Source: Nonomuraea guangzhouensis (lineage in GTDB: Bacteria > Actinomycetota > Actinomycetes > Streptosporangiales > Streptosporangiaceae). From it: a DNA stretch of 64,000 nucleotides. The DNA lies in assembly GCF_019396345.1 (NCBI RefSeq), contig NZ_JAHKRM010000003.1, positions 372,001 to 436,000 on the forward strand. Direction: 5' to 3'. The notes beneath the pieces were generated by a model. The model was not told where the DNA came from. It saw nothing but the letters and a program-made list of their open reading frames with translations, and did not search any database. The position numbers were made by a program, and so were the translations under genes. The first letter of the stretch is position 1, and every line of letters begins with the position of its first letter. This document shows positions 8,069 to 17,054 of this stretch, in pieces.

Positions 8069-8928
8069 TCCTGCTGCGGGAGGGCGGAGGGCTCGATGTT
8101 GAGGGCGCCTGAGTGGAACGGCGTGACCTTGACGGGGCGGTGCCCGAACCCGGCGGCGGCCACGGCCTCTGCCAGGCCCGGCAACGCCATGACCGCTCGC
8201 ACGGCCGCGGCGTCCACCTCGACGCGCACAGCGTCGCCGAGATCGCGGACACGGAGGTCAGAGGTTCGCACGCCCGTACGGTGGAGCAGCGCTCGCATCG
8301 CGGTCTCGGCGCGATCGACGCGGGCCAGCCGGTAGGAGCTGACCTCGATGCCGTAACGGATGCGACTCGCCAGGCACGGCGTCGCGGGCTTGTCCCAGGT
8401 GGGCAGGCCCCACCGGCGGCTGACCAGGCGGACGTCACTCTTGGTGAAGCCGACGTCGCGCAGCGGCGTGTGGACGCCGCGCTCGGCACCGGCCTGGATG
8501 CCGGGGCGGAACGGGTCGGCGGCGTCGTCCGCGTTGGTGCCCGTGGCCATCCGGTCGAACCCGTGCTCGGCGGCCACCTCCGCGATCACGTCCAGCACCT
8601 CCGATTTGCAGAAGTAGCAGCGGTCGCGGCCGTTGGCCCGGTATCCGGGACGGCTCAATTCATGCGTGCGCGGCGTCAGATGGCGGACTCCCAGGGACGC
8701 CGCGAGCTCCGTGGCGGGGGCGAGCTCGGCGGTGGCCAGGCTCTCGGACAGGGCTGTGACGGCGAGCACCCGTTCCGGGTCGAGGGCCCGCACCGCGGCA
8801 GCCAGAACGAGTGCGGAATCGGCCCCGCCGGAATAGGCGACGGCGATCGGACCGACGGCCCGTATGCGCGCCAGAAGGGTCTCCTCCAGCCCTGGGCCGG
8901 CGGACCGCTCGGGAATGGCGGCGCTCAC
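8065..8928 (-). CDS. larE: LarE, sulfur transferase for nickel-pincer nucleotide synthesis
   Basis: Converts the two carboxylates of pyridinium-3,5-biscarboxylate mononucleotide (the LarB product) to thiocarboxylates. The PP-loop ATP pyrophosphatase motif Y-S-G-G-A-D-S lies at residues 32-38. Cys185 in T-P-C-L-A-S-R corresponds to the sulfur-donor cysteine of the single-cysteine enzymes. C104 and C107 (C-Y-F-C) are additional, giving the three-cysteine pattern of LarE proteins thought to carry a [4Fe-4S] cluster and act without sacrificing their own cysteine. The GTG start shares one base with the larC stop (TAGTG). It is the last functional gene of the leftward fucose/lar operon. Confidence 0.9.
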   Translation of the reverse strand: MSAAIPERSAGPGLEETLLARIRAVGPIAVAYSGGADSALVLAAAVRALDPERVLAVTALSESLATAELAPATELAASLGVRHLTPRTHELSRPGYRANGRDRCYFCKSEVLDVIAEVAAEHGFDRMATGTNADDAADPFRPGIQAGAERGVHTPLRDVGFTKSDVRLVSRRWGLPTWDKPATPCLASRIRYGIEVSSYRLARVDRAETAMRALLHRTGVRTSDLRVRDLGDAVRVEVDAAAVRAVMALPGLAEAVAAAGFGHRPVKVTPFHSGALNIEPSALPQQE

Positions 8929-10100
8929 TAGGCTTCCCCTTCGTCGTCCGCGACCCCGGTGCACGCCTGCAGGGCGTGCCGGGCGATGGTCCTCAGCGGC
9001 AGGCCGAGGCGGGCGGACGCCGCGGCGACATCGTCGTGTTCGGGCTTGGCGCCGTAGGGCCCGCACTTGACCCGGACGGCGCACCCGTCCACGTCGACCG
9101 TGCGGGTCTTCCGGGGGAGCACCACCCGGTCGGCCGTGGTCTGGCGGATCCCGAGGCTGCCGGTCTCAGCAAGGACGAGCCGACTGAGCTGGTCGGCGGT
9201 CTCCGGCCGCGCCATGACGTGCAGAACGTGCGCGGGACGGCCCTTCTTCATCACCGCGGGCGTCGCCCACGCGTCGAGCGCGCCGACTTCCAGCGCCCGG
9301 GAGATCGTGTGGCCCAGCACTTCGCCGGTGACGTCGTCGAGGTTGGTGGACAGGACCACGACCTGCTCGGCGGCTCCCTGCTGGGACTCGGCGGGGTGAC
9401 CGATCGTCACGGCGGTGACGTTCGGACGGTCCGCCAAGGGCCGCGTGCCCGCGCCGTAGCCGGTCGCGGCAACCGTCATCGGCGGAGGCCGCCCGTACCG
9501 CGTGTGGGCCGCGACGAGCAGGGCGGCGCCGGTGGGGGTGACGGTCTCCCCTGGGATGGCGGTACCGGTGACGGCGGCTCCGTTGAGCAGCGCGAGGGTG
9601 GCGGGGGCCGGGCAGGGAATCACCCCGTGGGCGGAGCGGACCGAACCGGTGCCGAGCGGGAGCGGCGCGCAGACGACCTCGGTCACGTCCAGGTAGTGCA
9701 GTGCCGCCGCGACCCCGACGATGTCGACGATCGTGTCATGGCCCCCGAGCTCGTGCAGGTGAACGATGGAGGGGTCGGCTCCGTGCAGCCGTGCCTCGGC
9801 CTTGGCGATGGCGGTCAGCGCCGCGACGGCGAGCGCGCCCGCCTGCTGGGGCCGTGCTCTGGCGGCCGACTCGATGAGTTCGGCCGCGCGGCGTTCGGAG
9901 CGGTCGTCGGTGACGTCGACGTGGACGCGGGTGGCGGCCAGGCCGTGCTCGACCACGCGTTCGGCGGTCAGCTCGAAGCCGGTGAGGCCGGTGGACTCGA
10001 CGGCGGCGCGGATCCGGGGCAGTGGCGCTCCGGCGTCGATGAGCGCGCCGAGCAGCATGTCGCCGGCCAGACCCGTGAAGGGGTTGATCCAGCAGATCAC
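8928..10100 (-). CDS. larC: LarC, nickel-pincer cofactor cyclometallase
   Basis: The last step of nickel-pincer nucleotide synthesis, a CTP-dependent insertion of nickel into the dithio precursor. The 390-residue protein starts W-I-N-P-F-T-G-L-A-G-D-M, the typical LarC N-terminus, and contains the histidine-rich stretch V-H-L-H-E-L-G-G-H-D. The C-terminal half has the conserved T-N-L-D-D and M-K-K-G-R-P motifs. In Lactiplantibacillus plantarum the gene is split and made by frameshifting; here it is one continuous frame. The GTG start overlaps the larB stop (GTGA). Confidence 0.92.
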   Translation of the reverse strand: MICWINPFTGLAGDMLLGALIDAGAPLPRIRAAVESTGLTGFELTAERVVEHGLAATRVHVDVTDDRSERRAAELIESAARARPQQAGALAVAALTAIAKAEARLHGADPSIVHLHELGGHDTIVDIVGVAAALHYLDVTEVVCAPLPLGTGSVRSAHGVIPCPAPATLALLNGAAVTGTAIPGETVTPTGAALLVAAHTRYGRPPPMTVAATGYGAGTRPLADRPNVTAVTIGHPAESQQGAAEQVVVLSTNLDDVTGEVLGHTISRALEVGALDAWATPAVMKKGRPAHVLHVMARPETADQLSRLVLAETGSLGIRQTTADRVVLPRKTRTVDVDGCAVRVKCGPYGAKPEHDDVAAASARLGLPLRTIARHALQACTGVADDEGEA

Positions 10101-10789
10101 CGGCGTCCTCCCCAGGCCTGGGCGATTCGGTGGACGGCGATGGCGGCGCCGAACCCGGAATCGATGTTGACCACGGTCACACCCGCGGCGCAGGAGGCAT
10201 GCATGGCGAGAAGAGCCGTGACCCCTTCCAGGGACGCCCCGTAGCCCACGGAGGTGGGCACGGCGACGACCGGCGAGCGGACCATGCCTCCAACGACACT
10301 GGCGAGGGCCCCCTCCATGCCGGCGACGACGATGACGGCGTCCGCGGCCTGGAGTCTTTCCCGCACCTGCAGGACGCGTTCGATCCCGGCGACGCCCACG
10401 TCGTGGACGGCGGTGGTGTCGAGGCCCACGGCCGCGCACACGGTGGCCGCCTCGGCGGCCACCGGACGGTCGGAGGTACCGGCCGCCACCACCATGACCT
10501 TGAAACTTCCGATGGCCGCCGGCCGCCACAGCAGCAGCCGCGCCTCAGGGTCGTACGTGCCGCCCGGACTACCGGTGAGGATCTCGCCAGCCGCCTCAGG
10601 GGCCACGCGGGTGACCATGACGGGACCGGTGTTGTGCGCGAGCAGGCCGGCGACGATGGCCTTCACCTGCTCCGCCGTCTTGCCGGGCCCGTAGACGACC
10701 TCCGGAAGCCCTTGCCTCGCCTCCCTGCCGACGTCGACTCTGGCGAATCCGAGATCGAGCACGGTGGGTTCGTTCGTCGGGCGGGTCAT
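10097..10789 (-). CDS. larB: LarB, NaAD carboxylase/hydrolase
   Basis: The first step of nickel-pincer cofactor synthesis: carboxylates nicotinic acid adenine dinucleotide at C5 and releases AMP. The 230-residue protein resembles PurE in its C-terminal half: V-A-A-G-T-S-D, the segment D-A-V-I-V-V-A-G-M-E-G-A-L-A-S-V-V-G-G, and P-T-S-V-G-Y-G. The N-terminal extension has E-V-V-Y-G-P-G-K-T, conserved in LarB. The ATG overlaps the larA stop (ATGA). Together with larC and larE the cell has the full set of three cofactor enzymes; no larD or nickel importer is in the window. Confidence 0.92.
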   Translation of the reverse strand: MTRPTNEPTVLDLGFARVDVGREARQGLPEVVYGPGKTAEQVKAIVAGLLAHNTGPVMVTRVAPEAAGEILTGSPGGTYDPEARLLLWRPAAIGSFKVMVVAAGTSDRPVAAEAATVCAAVGLDTTAVHDVGVAGIERVLQVRERLQAADAVIVVAGMEGALASVVGGMVRSPVVAVPTSVGYGASLEGVTALLAMHASCAAGVTVVNIDSGFGAAIAVHRIAQAWGGRR

Positions 10790-12069
10790 GACGCCCCCGC
10801 GAGATAGGGAATCGTCTGTGGCCCCTCCGGGAGAACGCACGCGCGCGCCCCCGGCCCAGCCGCCGCCAGCGCGGCGGCGAGCGCGGTGGAGACGTCGCCG
10901 GTCTGTTCCAGATGCGCGGTGGCAAGGTCGGCGTCGCTCAGGTACGACGTATGCATGATGACCCGGCTGCCGCACTGGATGCGGGCCTGGATCTGGACCT
11001 GCCACTGGTCGGGTACGGTGCGGGCCCGGGCCTGGATCTCGTTCAGCAGTGCGCGGGGCGACGGCGCGGAGGCCAGCACCTCGCGATAGGAGCCGTGGCC
11101 GGGGAACCCGTCGCGGCACTCGGCGGCGCAGATGATGGTGCCGCCCGGGCGGACCACCTGGTAGGCGGCGGACATGCCCTTGACGGCCTGGTAGAGGTTC
11201 TGGTCCAGCGGGAACCCGGAGTTGGTGGTCACCACCACGTCGAAGGGCTCCGGGACCGGTCGCATCGCCATGCGCTTGGCGGTCGCGGTCGCGGCGGCGT
11301 GCATCGGCAGCAGGTCGCCGCCGAAGGCCGCGACGATGTCCTTGTCGCGGTTGAGTATCACATCGCAGGAGAAGGTGACCCCCGTGGCCGCCGCGATGGC
11401 CCGTACGTCGTCATGGACAGGGTTTCCGTGAGTGATCCCCCAGGTGGCTCTGGGGTTCCCGATGCGGGCCGCGTCGTGCAGGACCAGCACGGTCTCCAGG
11501 GCGGCCAGTCCGGGCGCCACCAGTTTGGGACCGCCCGAGAAACCGGCGAAAAAGTGTGGTTCGACGAAGCCGGTGGTGATCCGCACGTCGGCCTCGGCCC
11601 ACTCGCGGTTGAGCCAGACGGGCACCCCGTCGCCGTGAGTGCCGAGCCAGGTGAGCTGCCCCGGATCGCGGGCGTCGTGGTTGACCACCCTGACGGAGTC
11701 GACGACGTCGTCTCCGAACATCTGGCGCAGCTCGGTGGTGCTGTTGCCCCGGTGGGTGCCGGTGGCGACCAGGACCACCACGTCGTCGAGATCGATGATT
11801 CCGTCGAGTTCCGCGAGGATCGCCGGAATCATCAGGTGCCGCGGCTGCGGCCTGGTGCCATCGCAGGCCGAGATGGCCACCGTTTGCCCGGGACGTACCC
11901 GCTCGCGCAGGGGCGGCCCGGACACCGGCTCGCGCAGCGCCCGCACCAGCATGGCCATCTGGTCGGGTGCCGCGTCGTGGTGCACGGGCTCGACCACCGT
12001 GGTCACCGCGGGGTCGACGTCGATATCGAGCCCGGATTCGCCGTAGGCGAGGCGGACCTTCTTCATCAT
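10786..12069 (-). CDS. larA: LarA, nickel-pincer-dependent racemase (lactate racemase type)
   Basis: Interconverts D- and L-2-hydroxyacids by hydride transfer on the nickel-pincer cofactor. All key residues of the L. plantarum enzyme can be placed with an offset of one or two: D70, R73, H106 and H172 (catalytic pair), K182 (covalent cofactor attachment), H198 (nickel ligand), Y293, Q294, K297 and W356. The tyrosine and tryptophan line the lactate pocket in the founding enzyme, which favours lactate as substrate. LarA homologues acting on sugar acids or malate exist, so this is not certain. The ATG shares a base with the upstream stop (TGATG). The neighbouring pathway yields L-lactate, which fits. 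Confidence 0.88.
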   Translation of the reverse strand: MMKKVRLAYGESGLDIDVDPAVTTVVEPVHHDAAPDQMAMLVRALREPVSGPPLRERVRPGQTVAISACDGTRPQPRHLMIPAILAELDGIIDLDDVVVLVATGTHRGNSTTELRQMFGDDVVDSVRVVNHDARDPGQLTWLGTHGDGVPVWLNREWAEADVRITTGFVEPHFFAGFSGGPKLVAPGLAALETVLVLHDAARIGNPRATWGITHGNPVHDDVRAIAAATGVTFSCDVILNRDKDIVAAFGGDLLPMHAAATATAKRMAMRPVPEPFDVVVTTNSGFPLDQNLYQAVKGMSAAYQVVRPGGTIICAAECRDGFPGHGSYREVLASAPSPRALLNEIQARARTVPDQWQVQIQARIQCGSRVIMHTSYLSDADLATAHLEQTGDVSTALAAALAAAGPGARACVLPEGPQTIPYLAGAS

Positions 12070-13043
12070 CAGGATCGCCCCCATGCGTCGAGCTCGTCCC
12101 ACAGCGGCTCGGGAACGGTCATAGCGGCGTGGGCTACGTTCTCCATGACCTCGGCGGGGGTCCGGGCACCCACCACCACCCCGGTAACGGCCGGGTGGCG
12201 CAGCGGGAACAGCAACGCGGCGGCCGCCAGCGGGACTCCGTGGGAGCGGCAGCACTCCGCCAGCTCCATGGCGCGCCGCAGGACGTCCTGCGAGGCGGGA
12301 GCGTAGTCATAGGTGGAGCCAGGACGCGGGTCGGCGAGCACGCCGCTGTTGAACACGCCCGCGACCAGCACGGAGACCCCGCGCGCCAGGCAGAGTGGCA
12401 GGAGTTCGTCCGCCGCGCCGCGGTCGAGGAGGGAGTAACGACCGGCCACCATCACGCAGTCGACGTCGGTCTCGGCGACGAAGCGGGTGAGCATCTCGCT
12501 CTGGTTCATGCCCACGCCTATCGCCTTGATCATCCCTTCGTCGCGGAGCCGGGCGAGCGCGGGGAACGCCTGGCCCACGGCCTGCTCCCAGTGGTCGTCC
12601 GGGTCATGGATCAGCACCAGATCGAAGGCGTCGAGACCGGTGCGTTCCAGGCTCTCGGCGAGCGACCTGCGGACTCCGGCCGAGCTGTAGTCGCGTGTCC
12701 TGATCATGTCGGGGGCGCCGAAGAACCCCTCGCCGCCGGACGTGGCCGGGCCTGGGTCGAGCAGCCTGCCGACCTTGGTGGACACGACGGCCTCGGCGCG
12801 GGGCCGGTCGGTGAGGAAGGCGCCGAGGTGCCGTTCGGCGAGCCCCGCACCATAGTGAGGTGCGGTGTCGAAGAACCGGATTCCGGCGTCCCAGGCCGCC
12901 GCCAGGGTCTCGGCCGCCTCATCTTCGGACACGGGAGCGAACAGGCCGCCCAGCGGTGCGGTGCCGAGTCCGATGCGGCTCACGGTGACCTCGGTGCGGC
13001 CGAGCGGGACACACCCGGCCGCGCTCGTGCCCAGAGCCGACAT
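12069..13043 (-). CDS. Aldo/keto reductase, L-fucose (D-threo-aldose) 1-dehydrogenase-like
   Basis: NAD(P)-dependent oxidation of a 6-deoxysugar at C1 to the lactone is the likely reaction. The 324-residue TIM barrel has the AKR tetrad: D in F-D-T-A-P-H, Y in Y-G-A-G, K in S-T-K-V-G-R, H in L-I-H-D-P. The start P-L-G-R-T-E-V-T-V-S-R-I-G-L-G-T-A-P-L-G-G and the segment V-F-N-S-G-V-L-A are typical of the D-threo-aldose 1-dehydrogenase/pyridoxal dehydrogenase subgroup. It is coupled to the FAH hydrolase upstream (TGATG) and larA downstream (TGATG). With fuconate dehydratase encoded divergently, fucose is the favoured substrate. Confidence 0.8.
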   Translation of the reverse strand: MSALGTSAAGCVPLGRTEVTVSRIGLGTAPLGGLFAPVSEDEAAETLAAAWDAGIRFFDTAPHYGAGLAERHLGAFLTDRPRAEAVVSTKVGRLLDPGPATSGGEGFFGAPDMIRTRDYSSAGVRRSLAESLERTGLDAFDLVLIHDPDDHWEQAVGQAFPALARLRDEGMIKAIGVGMNQSEMLTRFVAETDVDCVMVAGRYSLLDRGAADELLPLCLARGVSVLVAGVFNSGVLADPRPGSTYDYAPASQDVLRRAMELAECCRSHGVPLAAAALLFPLRHPAVTGVVVGARTPAEVMENVAHAAMTVPEPLWDELDAWGRS

Positions 13044-13894
13044 CAGGCCCGCCCCAAAGTGTGGCGCTGGCGGCCGAGCCGGTCTATCTCGGCTTCGACG
13101 ACATCACCCGGACGCAGATAGGGGAAGTCGTTGGCCCCGAAAGCCACGCCCGCCGGAGTGCCGGTGTTGATCACATCCCCTGGTTCGAGGACCATGAACT
13201 GACTGAGATACCAGACGAGGTGGCGGGCCCCGAACACCATGTTCTTGGTGTGACCGTCCTGGCGGAGCTCCCCGTTGACCCACAGGCGCATGCCGAGCGC
13301 CTGCGGGTCACCGACTTCGTCCGGCGTGACGAGCCAGGGGCCGAGCGGGTTGAACGTCTCGCAGGACTTGCCCTTGTCCCACTGTCCGCCGCGCTCGTGC
13401 TGGAAGGCCCGCTCGCTGACGTCGTCGGCGATCGTGTACCCCGCTATGACCGCGTCGGAGTCCTCCGGCGAGTCCAGATAACGCGCGGTGCGGCCGATGA
13501 TCACCGCCAGTTCGATCTCGTAGTCGGTCTTGACGCTGGTACGCGGGATGAGCACGGTGTCGTCCGGGCCGATCACGGTGTTGGCGGCCTTCATGAACAC
13601 CACGGGCTCGCCGGGGACCGGTGTCGCGGTCTCGGCCGCATGATCGCTGTAGTTGAGCCCGATGCAGACCACCTTGCCGGGGCGCGCGACCGGTGCGCCG
13701 ATCCGCTGCCCTCTGAGCTCGATCGGTGGCAGCTCGTCGGCCGCCAAGGCCGCGCGGGTGCGTTCGACGCCGTCGCCCGACAGGAATCGGCCGTCGATGT
13801 CGGAGGCCAGCCGGGACAGGTCACGGGGTCGGCCATCGGTGTCGAGGACGACGGGACGCTCGGCGCCCGCAGGTCCCACACGCAGGAATTTCAT
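13043..13894 (-). CDS. FAH-family hydrolase, 2,4-diketo-3-deoxy-L-fuconate hydrolase-like
   Basis: A fumarylacetoacetate hydrolase-fold enzyme of 283 residues. The metal-binding acids are visible in K-T-D-Y-E-I-E-L-A-V (about 116-125) and in D-D-V-S-E-R-A-F-Q. The conserved G-L-N-Y-S-D-H-A and I-N-T-G-T-P-A-G-V blocks flank the active site. In non-phosphorylative fucose and rhamnose pathways this fold splits the 2,4-diketo-3-deoxy acid into pyruvate and L-lactate; the neighbours make that role the best reading. Other FAH members act on acylpyruvates or ureidoglycolate. The ATG overlaps the regulator stop (ATGA). Confidence 0.8.
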   Translation of the reverse strand: MKFLRVGPAGAERPVVLDTDGRPRDLSRLASDIDGRFLSGDGVERTRAALAADELPPIELRGQRIGAPVARPGKVVCIGLNYSDHAAETATPVPGEPVVFMKAANTVIGPDDTVLIPRTSVKTDYEIELAVIIGRTARYLDSPEDSDAVIAGYTIADDVSERAFQHERGGQWDKGKSCETFNPLGPWLVTPDEVGDPQALGMRLWVNGELRQDGHTKNMVFGARHLVWYLSQFMVLEPGDVINTGTPAGVAFGANDFPYLRPGDVVEAEIDRLGRQRHTLGRA

Positions 13895-14589
13895 CTTTTC
13901 TCCGTCTCGCTCTGCTGGAGGTATGCGCGCAGCCAGCGCTCCGTTGTGCTGACGTGCATGCGTGCCGCGGCCTCGGCCAGCGCGGCGTCCCCTTCGACCA
14001 GAGCTTCGTAGATGGCCTCGTGTTCGGCGAGCGTGCGGGCGCCGGCGTTGCCGTCCACCAGTCCGCGCCACACCCGGGCCCGCAGCGTACGGCCGGCGAT
14101 GCCCTTGAGCAGGGTCGCCAGGGTCTGGTTGCCCGTGGCGGCGATGACCGCCTGGTGGAACGCGGCGTCGTGCCTGTTCAGCAGTTCGACGTCGTCACGC
14201 GCCTCGCGCATGGCGTCGAGATGCCGCTCGACCTCGCCGAGCTGCTGGGCGGAGATCCGCACTGCGGCCAGCCCGGTGGCCATGGGCTCGAACAGCCGCC
14301 GCACCTCGGTGACCTCCAGAAGCATGTCGCCTTGGAGCAGTTCGACCGCGCCGCCCACCCCGCCGAGCAGCAGGCTCGGTTCGAGGCTGGTGACATAGGT
14401 GCCGTCACCTCGACGTATCTCCAGGACCTGGGTGACGACCAGCGCTTTGACGGCCTCGCGCATGAGGTTGCGCGACAGGCCGAGCTCGGTGGCCAGCTGC
14501 TGCTCGGGCGGCAGCTTGGAACCGGGCGGCAGCTCTCCGGACTGGATGAGCTCGCGAATACGCGTGATGGCCTTGTCGGTCAATGACAT
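13891..14589 (-). CDS. GntR/FadR-family (FCD) regulator of the fucose/lar regulon
   Basis: A 232-residue regulator. Residues 1-70 are a GntR winged helix (A-I-T-R-I-R-E-L-I-Q-S-G, then P-P-E-Q-Q-L-A-T-E-L-G-L-S-R). The rest is an all-helical FCD ligand domain with the metal-binding type D/H pattern (R-H-D-A-A-F-H, A-E-H-E-A-I). It is the first gene of the leftward operon, with GGGGGA six bases before its ATG. Divergent from the dehydratase/ABC operon, it probably controls both from the repeats at 14670-14825, with a pathway acid as ligand. Confidence 0.85.
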   Translation of the reverse strand: MSLTDKAITRIRELIQSGELPPGSKLPPEQQLATELGLSRNLMREAVKALVVTQVLEIRRGDGTYVTSLEPSLLLGGVGGAVELLQGDMLLEVTEVRRLFEPMATGLAAVRISAQQLGEVERHLDAMREARDDVELLNRHDAAFHQAVIAATGNQTLATLLKGIAGRTLRARVWRGLVDGNAGARTLAEHEAIYEALVEGDAALAEAAARMHVSTTERWLRAYLQQSETEKR

Positions 14590-14669
14590 CGACGATCCCC
14601 CGGGGCGGTCCGGCCTTCACAGGGGGAGAGCCGGACATTGTGATCGGTTCGTCTCCGCAGCGTAGCAGC

Positions 14670-14825
14670 GACATCCCATGTCTGGAAAGCAGTAATCCCA
14701 TGTCTCGCCGGGAGGGCGGCGCTGATGATATGTCCACGTCATCAAGGTGAACTGCGATTATGTCAAAATCATGAGAGCAAGCCTAGACACGACGTTCCCT
14801 TCTGCGTATACATTCATCCCATGTC
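14670..14825. promoter_or_regulatory. Divergent control region with three ATCCCATGTC repeats
   Basis: The 340-base gap between the regulator and the dehydratase contains the decamer ATCCCATGTC three times in one orientation: 14673-14682, 14695-14704 and 14816-14825. The first is part of a perfect palindrome, GACAT-CCC-ATGTC (14670-14682); the other two keep only the right arm intact. The first two copies are 22 bases apart, two helical turns, which would suit cooperative dimers on one face of the DNA. These are the best candidate operators for the adjacent GntR protein. A TTGACA reading leftward lies at about 14757-14762, but no convincing -10 goes with it. Confidence 0.6.
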
Positions 14826-14929
14826 GAAGCACCGACCTAGCGCACCGTTCACGCAACCGAAACCCATCGGGAGACCGGCACCGATGACCGTCGCGACCCA
14901 TAGAGGTCGCTGGGAAGGCGTCGGCCGCC

Positions 14930-16228
14930 GTGACTGAGGTCATCAGCGCCGTCGAGGCGGTGGACGTCCGGTTTCCCACCTCACGCGATCTCGACGGCTC
15001 CGACGCGATGAACCCCGAACCGGACTACTCCGCCGCCTACGTGGTGGTCCGCACCAGCGCGGGTGGCGAGGGCTACGGACTGGCATTCACCGTGGGCCGC
15101 GGCAACGACCTCGAGGTCGCCGCCGTGAAGGCACTGGCGCCACTGGTGATCGGCCTGCCGGTGGAGGAGGTGCTCGCCGACCTCGGCGCGTTCTCCCGCA
15201 GGCTCACCGGTGACAGCCAGCTGCGGTGGCTCGGCCCGGAGAAGGGCACCATCCACATGGCGGCGGCGGCCATCGACAACGCGATCTGGGATCTTTATGG
15301 CCGCCGCGAAGGCAAGCCGGTATGGCGCCTGCTGGCGGAGATGTCCCCGGAGCGGCTCGTCGACCTGGTCGACTTCCGATACCTGCAGGACGCGCTGACG
15401 CGCGAGGAGGCTCTGGCCATCCTCCGGCAAGCCGAACCTGGCCGGGCCGAGCGGACGCGTCACCTGCTCGCGCACGGCTACCCCGCCTACACCACCACCC
15501 CAGGCTGGCTCGGCTACACCGACGACAAACTCGTCCATCTGGCCAAACAGGCGGTCGCCGACGGCTTCACCCAGATCAAACTGAAGGTCGGCGCCGATCA
15601 GGAGACCGATCTGCGTCGCCTCGCACTGGCCCGCTCGGCCGTCGGTCCCGACATCCGCATCGCCATCGACGCCAACCAGGCTTGGGGCGTTCCCCAGGCC
15701 ATCGAATGGCTTCGGCCGCTCGCGCCGTACAAGCCGTACTGGATCGAGGAGCCCACCTCGCCCGACGACATTCTCGGCCACGCGGCGATCCGCCAGGCCG
15801 TGGCGCCGATGAAGGTGGCGACCGGCGAGCACACCCACAACAAGGTGATGTTCAAGCAATTGCTCCAGGCCGGCGCGATCGACATCCTGCAGATGGACGC
15901 GAGCAGGGTGGCGGGCGTCACCGAGAACGTCGCCATCTTGCTGCTCGCCGCCAAGTTCGGCGTCCCGGTCTGCCCGCACGCCGGCGGCGTCGGACTGTGC
16001 GAGATGGTCCAGCACCTCGCCATGTTCGACTACGTCGCGGTGAGCGGCAGCACCGAGGACCGGGTGATCGAGTACGTCGACCACCTGCACGAGCACTTCA
16101 CCGACCCGGTCCGGATCCGTGAAGGCCACTACCTCGCCCCGGTGGCTCCGGGGATCGGTGCCCAGCTCCACCCGGATTCCGTCGCCCGCCACCGCTATCC
16201 GGACGGCCCGGAATGGGCGACCACCTGA
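14930..16228 (+). CDS. L-fuconate dehydratase (enolase superfamily)
   Basis: Dehydrates L-fuconate to 2-keto-3-deoxy-L-fuconate. The start [14 protein letters not shown], and [15 protein letters not shown] are hallmarks of the FucD/ENOSF1 group. The Xanthomonas FucD active site is complete with an offset of one: K217 and K219 (KxK), D247, E273 and E300 (Mg2+ ligands), H350. Length is 432 residues, as in the family. The GTG has a distant GGGAAGG upstream. It is the first gene of the rightward operon and overlaps the next gene by one base (TGATG). Confidence 0.93.
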   Translation: MTEVISAVEAVDVRFPTSRDLDGSDAMNPEPDYSAAYVVVRTSAGGEGYGLAFTVGRGNDLEVAAVKALAPLVIGLPVEEVLADLGAFSRRLTGDSQLRWLGPEKGTIHMAAAAIDNAIWDLYGRREGKPVWRLLAEMSPERLVDLVDFRYLQDALTREEALAILRQAEPGRAERTRHLLAHGYPAYTTTPGWLGYTDDKLVHLAKQAVADGFTQIKLKVGADQETDLRRLALARSAVGPDIRIAIDANQAWGVPQAIEWLRPLAPYKPYWIEEPTSPDDILGHAAIRQAVAPMKVATGEHTHNKVMFKQLLQAGAIDILQMDASRVAGVTENVAILLLAAKFGVPVCPHAGGVGLCEMVQHLAMFDYVAVSGSTEDRVIEYVDHLHEHFTDPVRIREGHYLAPVAPGIGAQLHPDSVARHRYPDGPEWATT

Positions 16229-17001
16229 TGAACGGCCCGCAGGAATTCGCGGGCCTGGCCGCGATCGTCACCGGCGGCGCCTCCGGCATAGGGCTGGCGA
16301 CCGCGACGCTCCTCGCCGAGCGGGGCGCACGCGTCGCCTGCCTCGACCTGAAGCCTGACGTGGTCGAACCGCTCACCGGGTTCCAGGCGGACGTCGGCGA
16401 CGACGATTCGGTGCGCGGGGCCGTCGGCAGAGCCGCCGAGCTCCTCGGCGGGATCGACATCCTGATCAACAACGCGGGAATCGGCGCCCAGGGCACGATC
16501 GAGGACAACGACGACGAGGAGTGGCGCCGGGTCTTCGAGATCAATGTGTTCGGGATCGTCCGGGTCACCCGTGCCGTGCTTCCCCACCTGCGCCACTCCG
16601 CACGGACCCGGCCGGGGAAGGCCGCGATCGTCAACACCTGCTCCATCGCGGCAACGGCGGGACTGCCGAACCGCGCTCTGTACTCATCCACCAAAGGCGC
16701 CGTGCTGTCGCTGACCCGCGCGAGCGCGGCCGACCTGGTGCACGCCGGTATCCGGGTCAACTGCGTCAATCCCGGCACCGTTGACACCCCGTGGGTCGGC
16801 CGGTTACTGGCGGCGGCGTCGGACCCGGCCGCGGAACGCCGCGCCTTGGAAGCGCGTCAACCCACCGGCCGGCTCGTGACCGCCGAGGAAGTCGCCGCGG
16901 CCATCGCGTATCTGGCGAGCCCGCTCGCCGGAGCCACAACAGGAATCGATCTTGCCGTGGACGGCGGCATGAGCGGCCTGCGAATCCGTCCACGCAACTG
17001 A
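16228..17001 (+). CDS. SDR oxidoreductase, 2-keto-3-deoxy-L-fuconate dehydrogenase-like
   Basis: A classical short-chain dehydrogenase of 257 residues. The NAD-binding motif is T-G-G-A-S-G-I-G; the second is N-N-A-G-I-G. The catalytic Ser is in S-I-A-A-T, and Y-S-S-T-K provides Tyr and Lys. The C-terminus ends D-G-G-M-S-G-L as usual. Placed immediately after fuconate dehydratase (TGATG junction), it most likely oxidises C4 of 2-keto-3-deoxy-L-fuconate to the 2,4-diketo acid, which the FAH hydrolase then splits. A frame 15 bases longer exists, but the coupled ATG at 16228 is preferred. Confidence 0.85.
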   Translation: MNGPQEFAGLAAIVTGGASGIGLATATLLAERGARVACLDLKPDVVEPLTGFQADVGDDDSVRGAVGRAAELLGGIDILINNAGIGAQGTIEDNDDEEWRRVFEINVFGIVRVTRAVLPHLRHSARTRPGKAAIVNTCSIAATAGLPNRALYSSTKGAVLSLTRASAADLVHAGIRVNCVNPGTVDTPWVGRLLAAASDPAAERRALEARQPTGRLVTAEEVAAAIAYLASPLAGATTGIDLAVDGGMSGLRIRPRN

Positions 17002-17054
17002 CTCAGCACCAACTTTGTCCCTCGGCGAACCGAGGTCAGCGGCAAGGAGAACAC

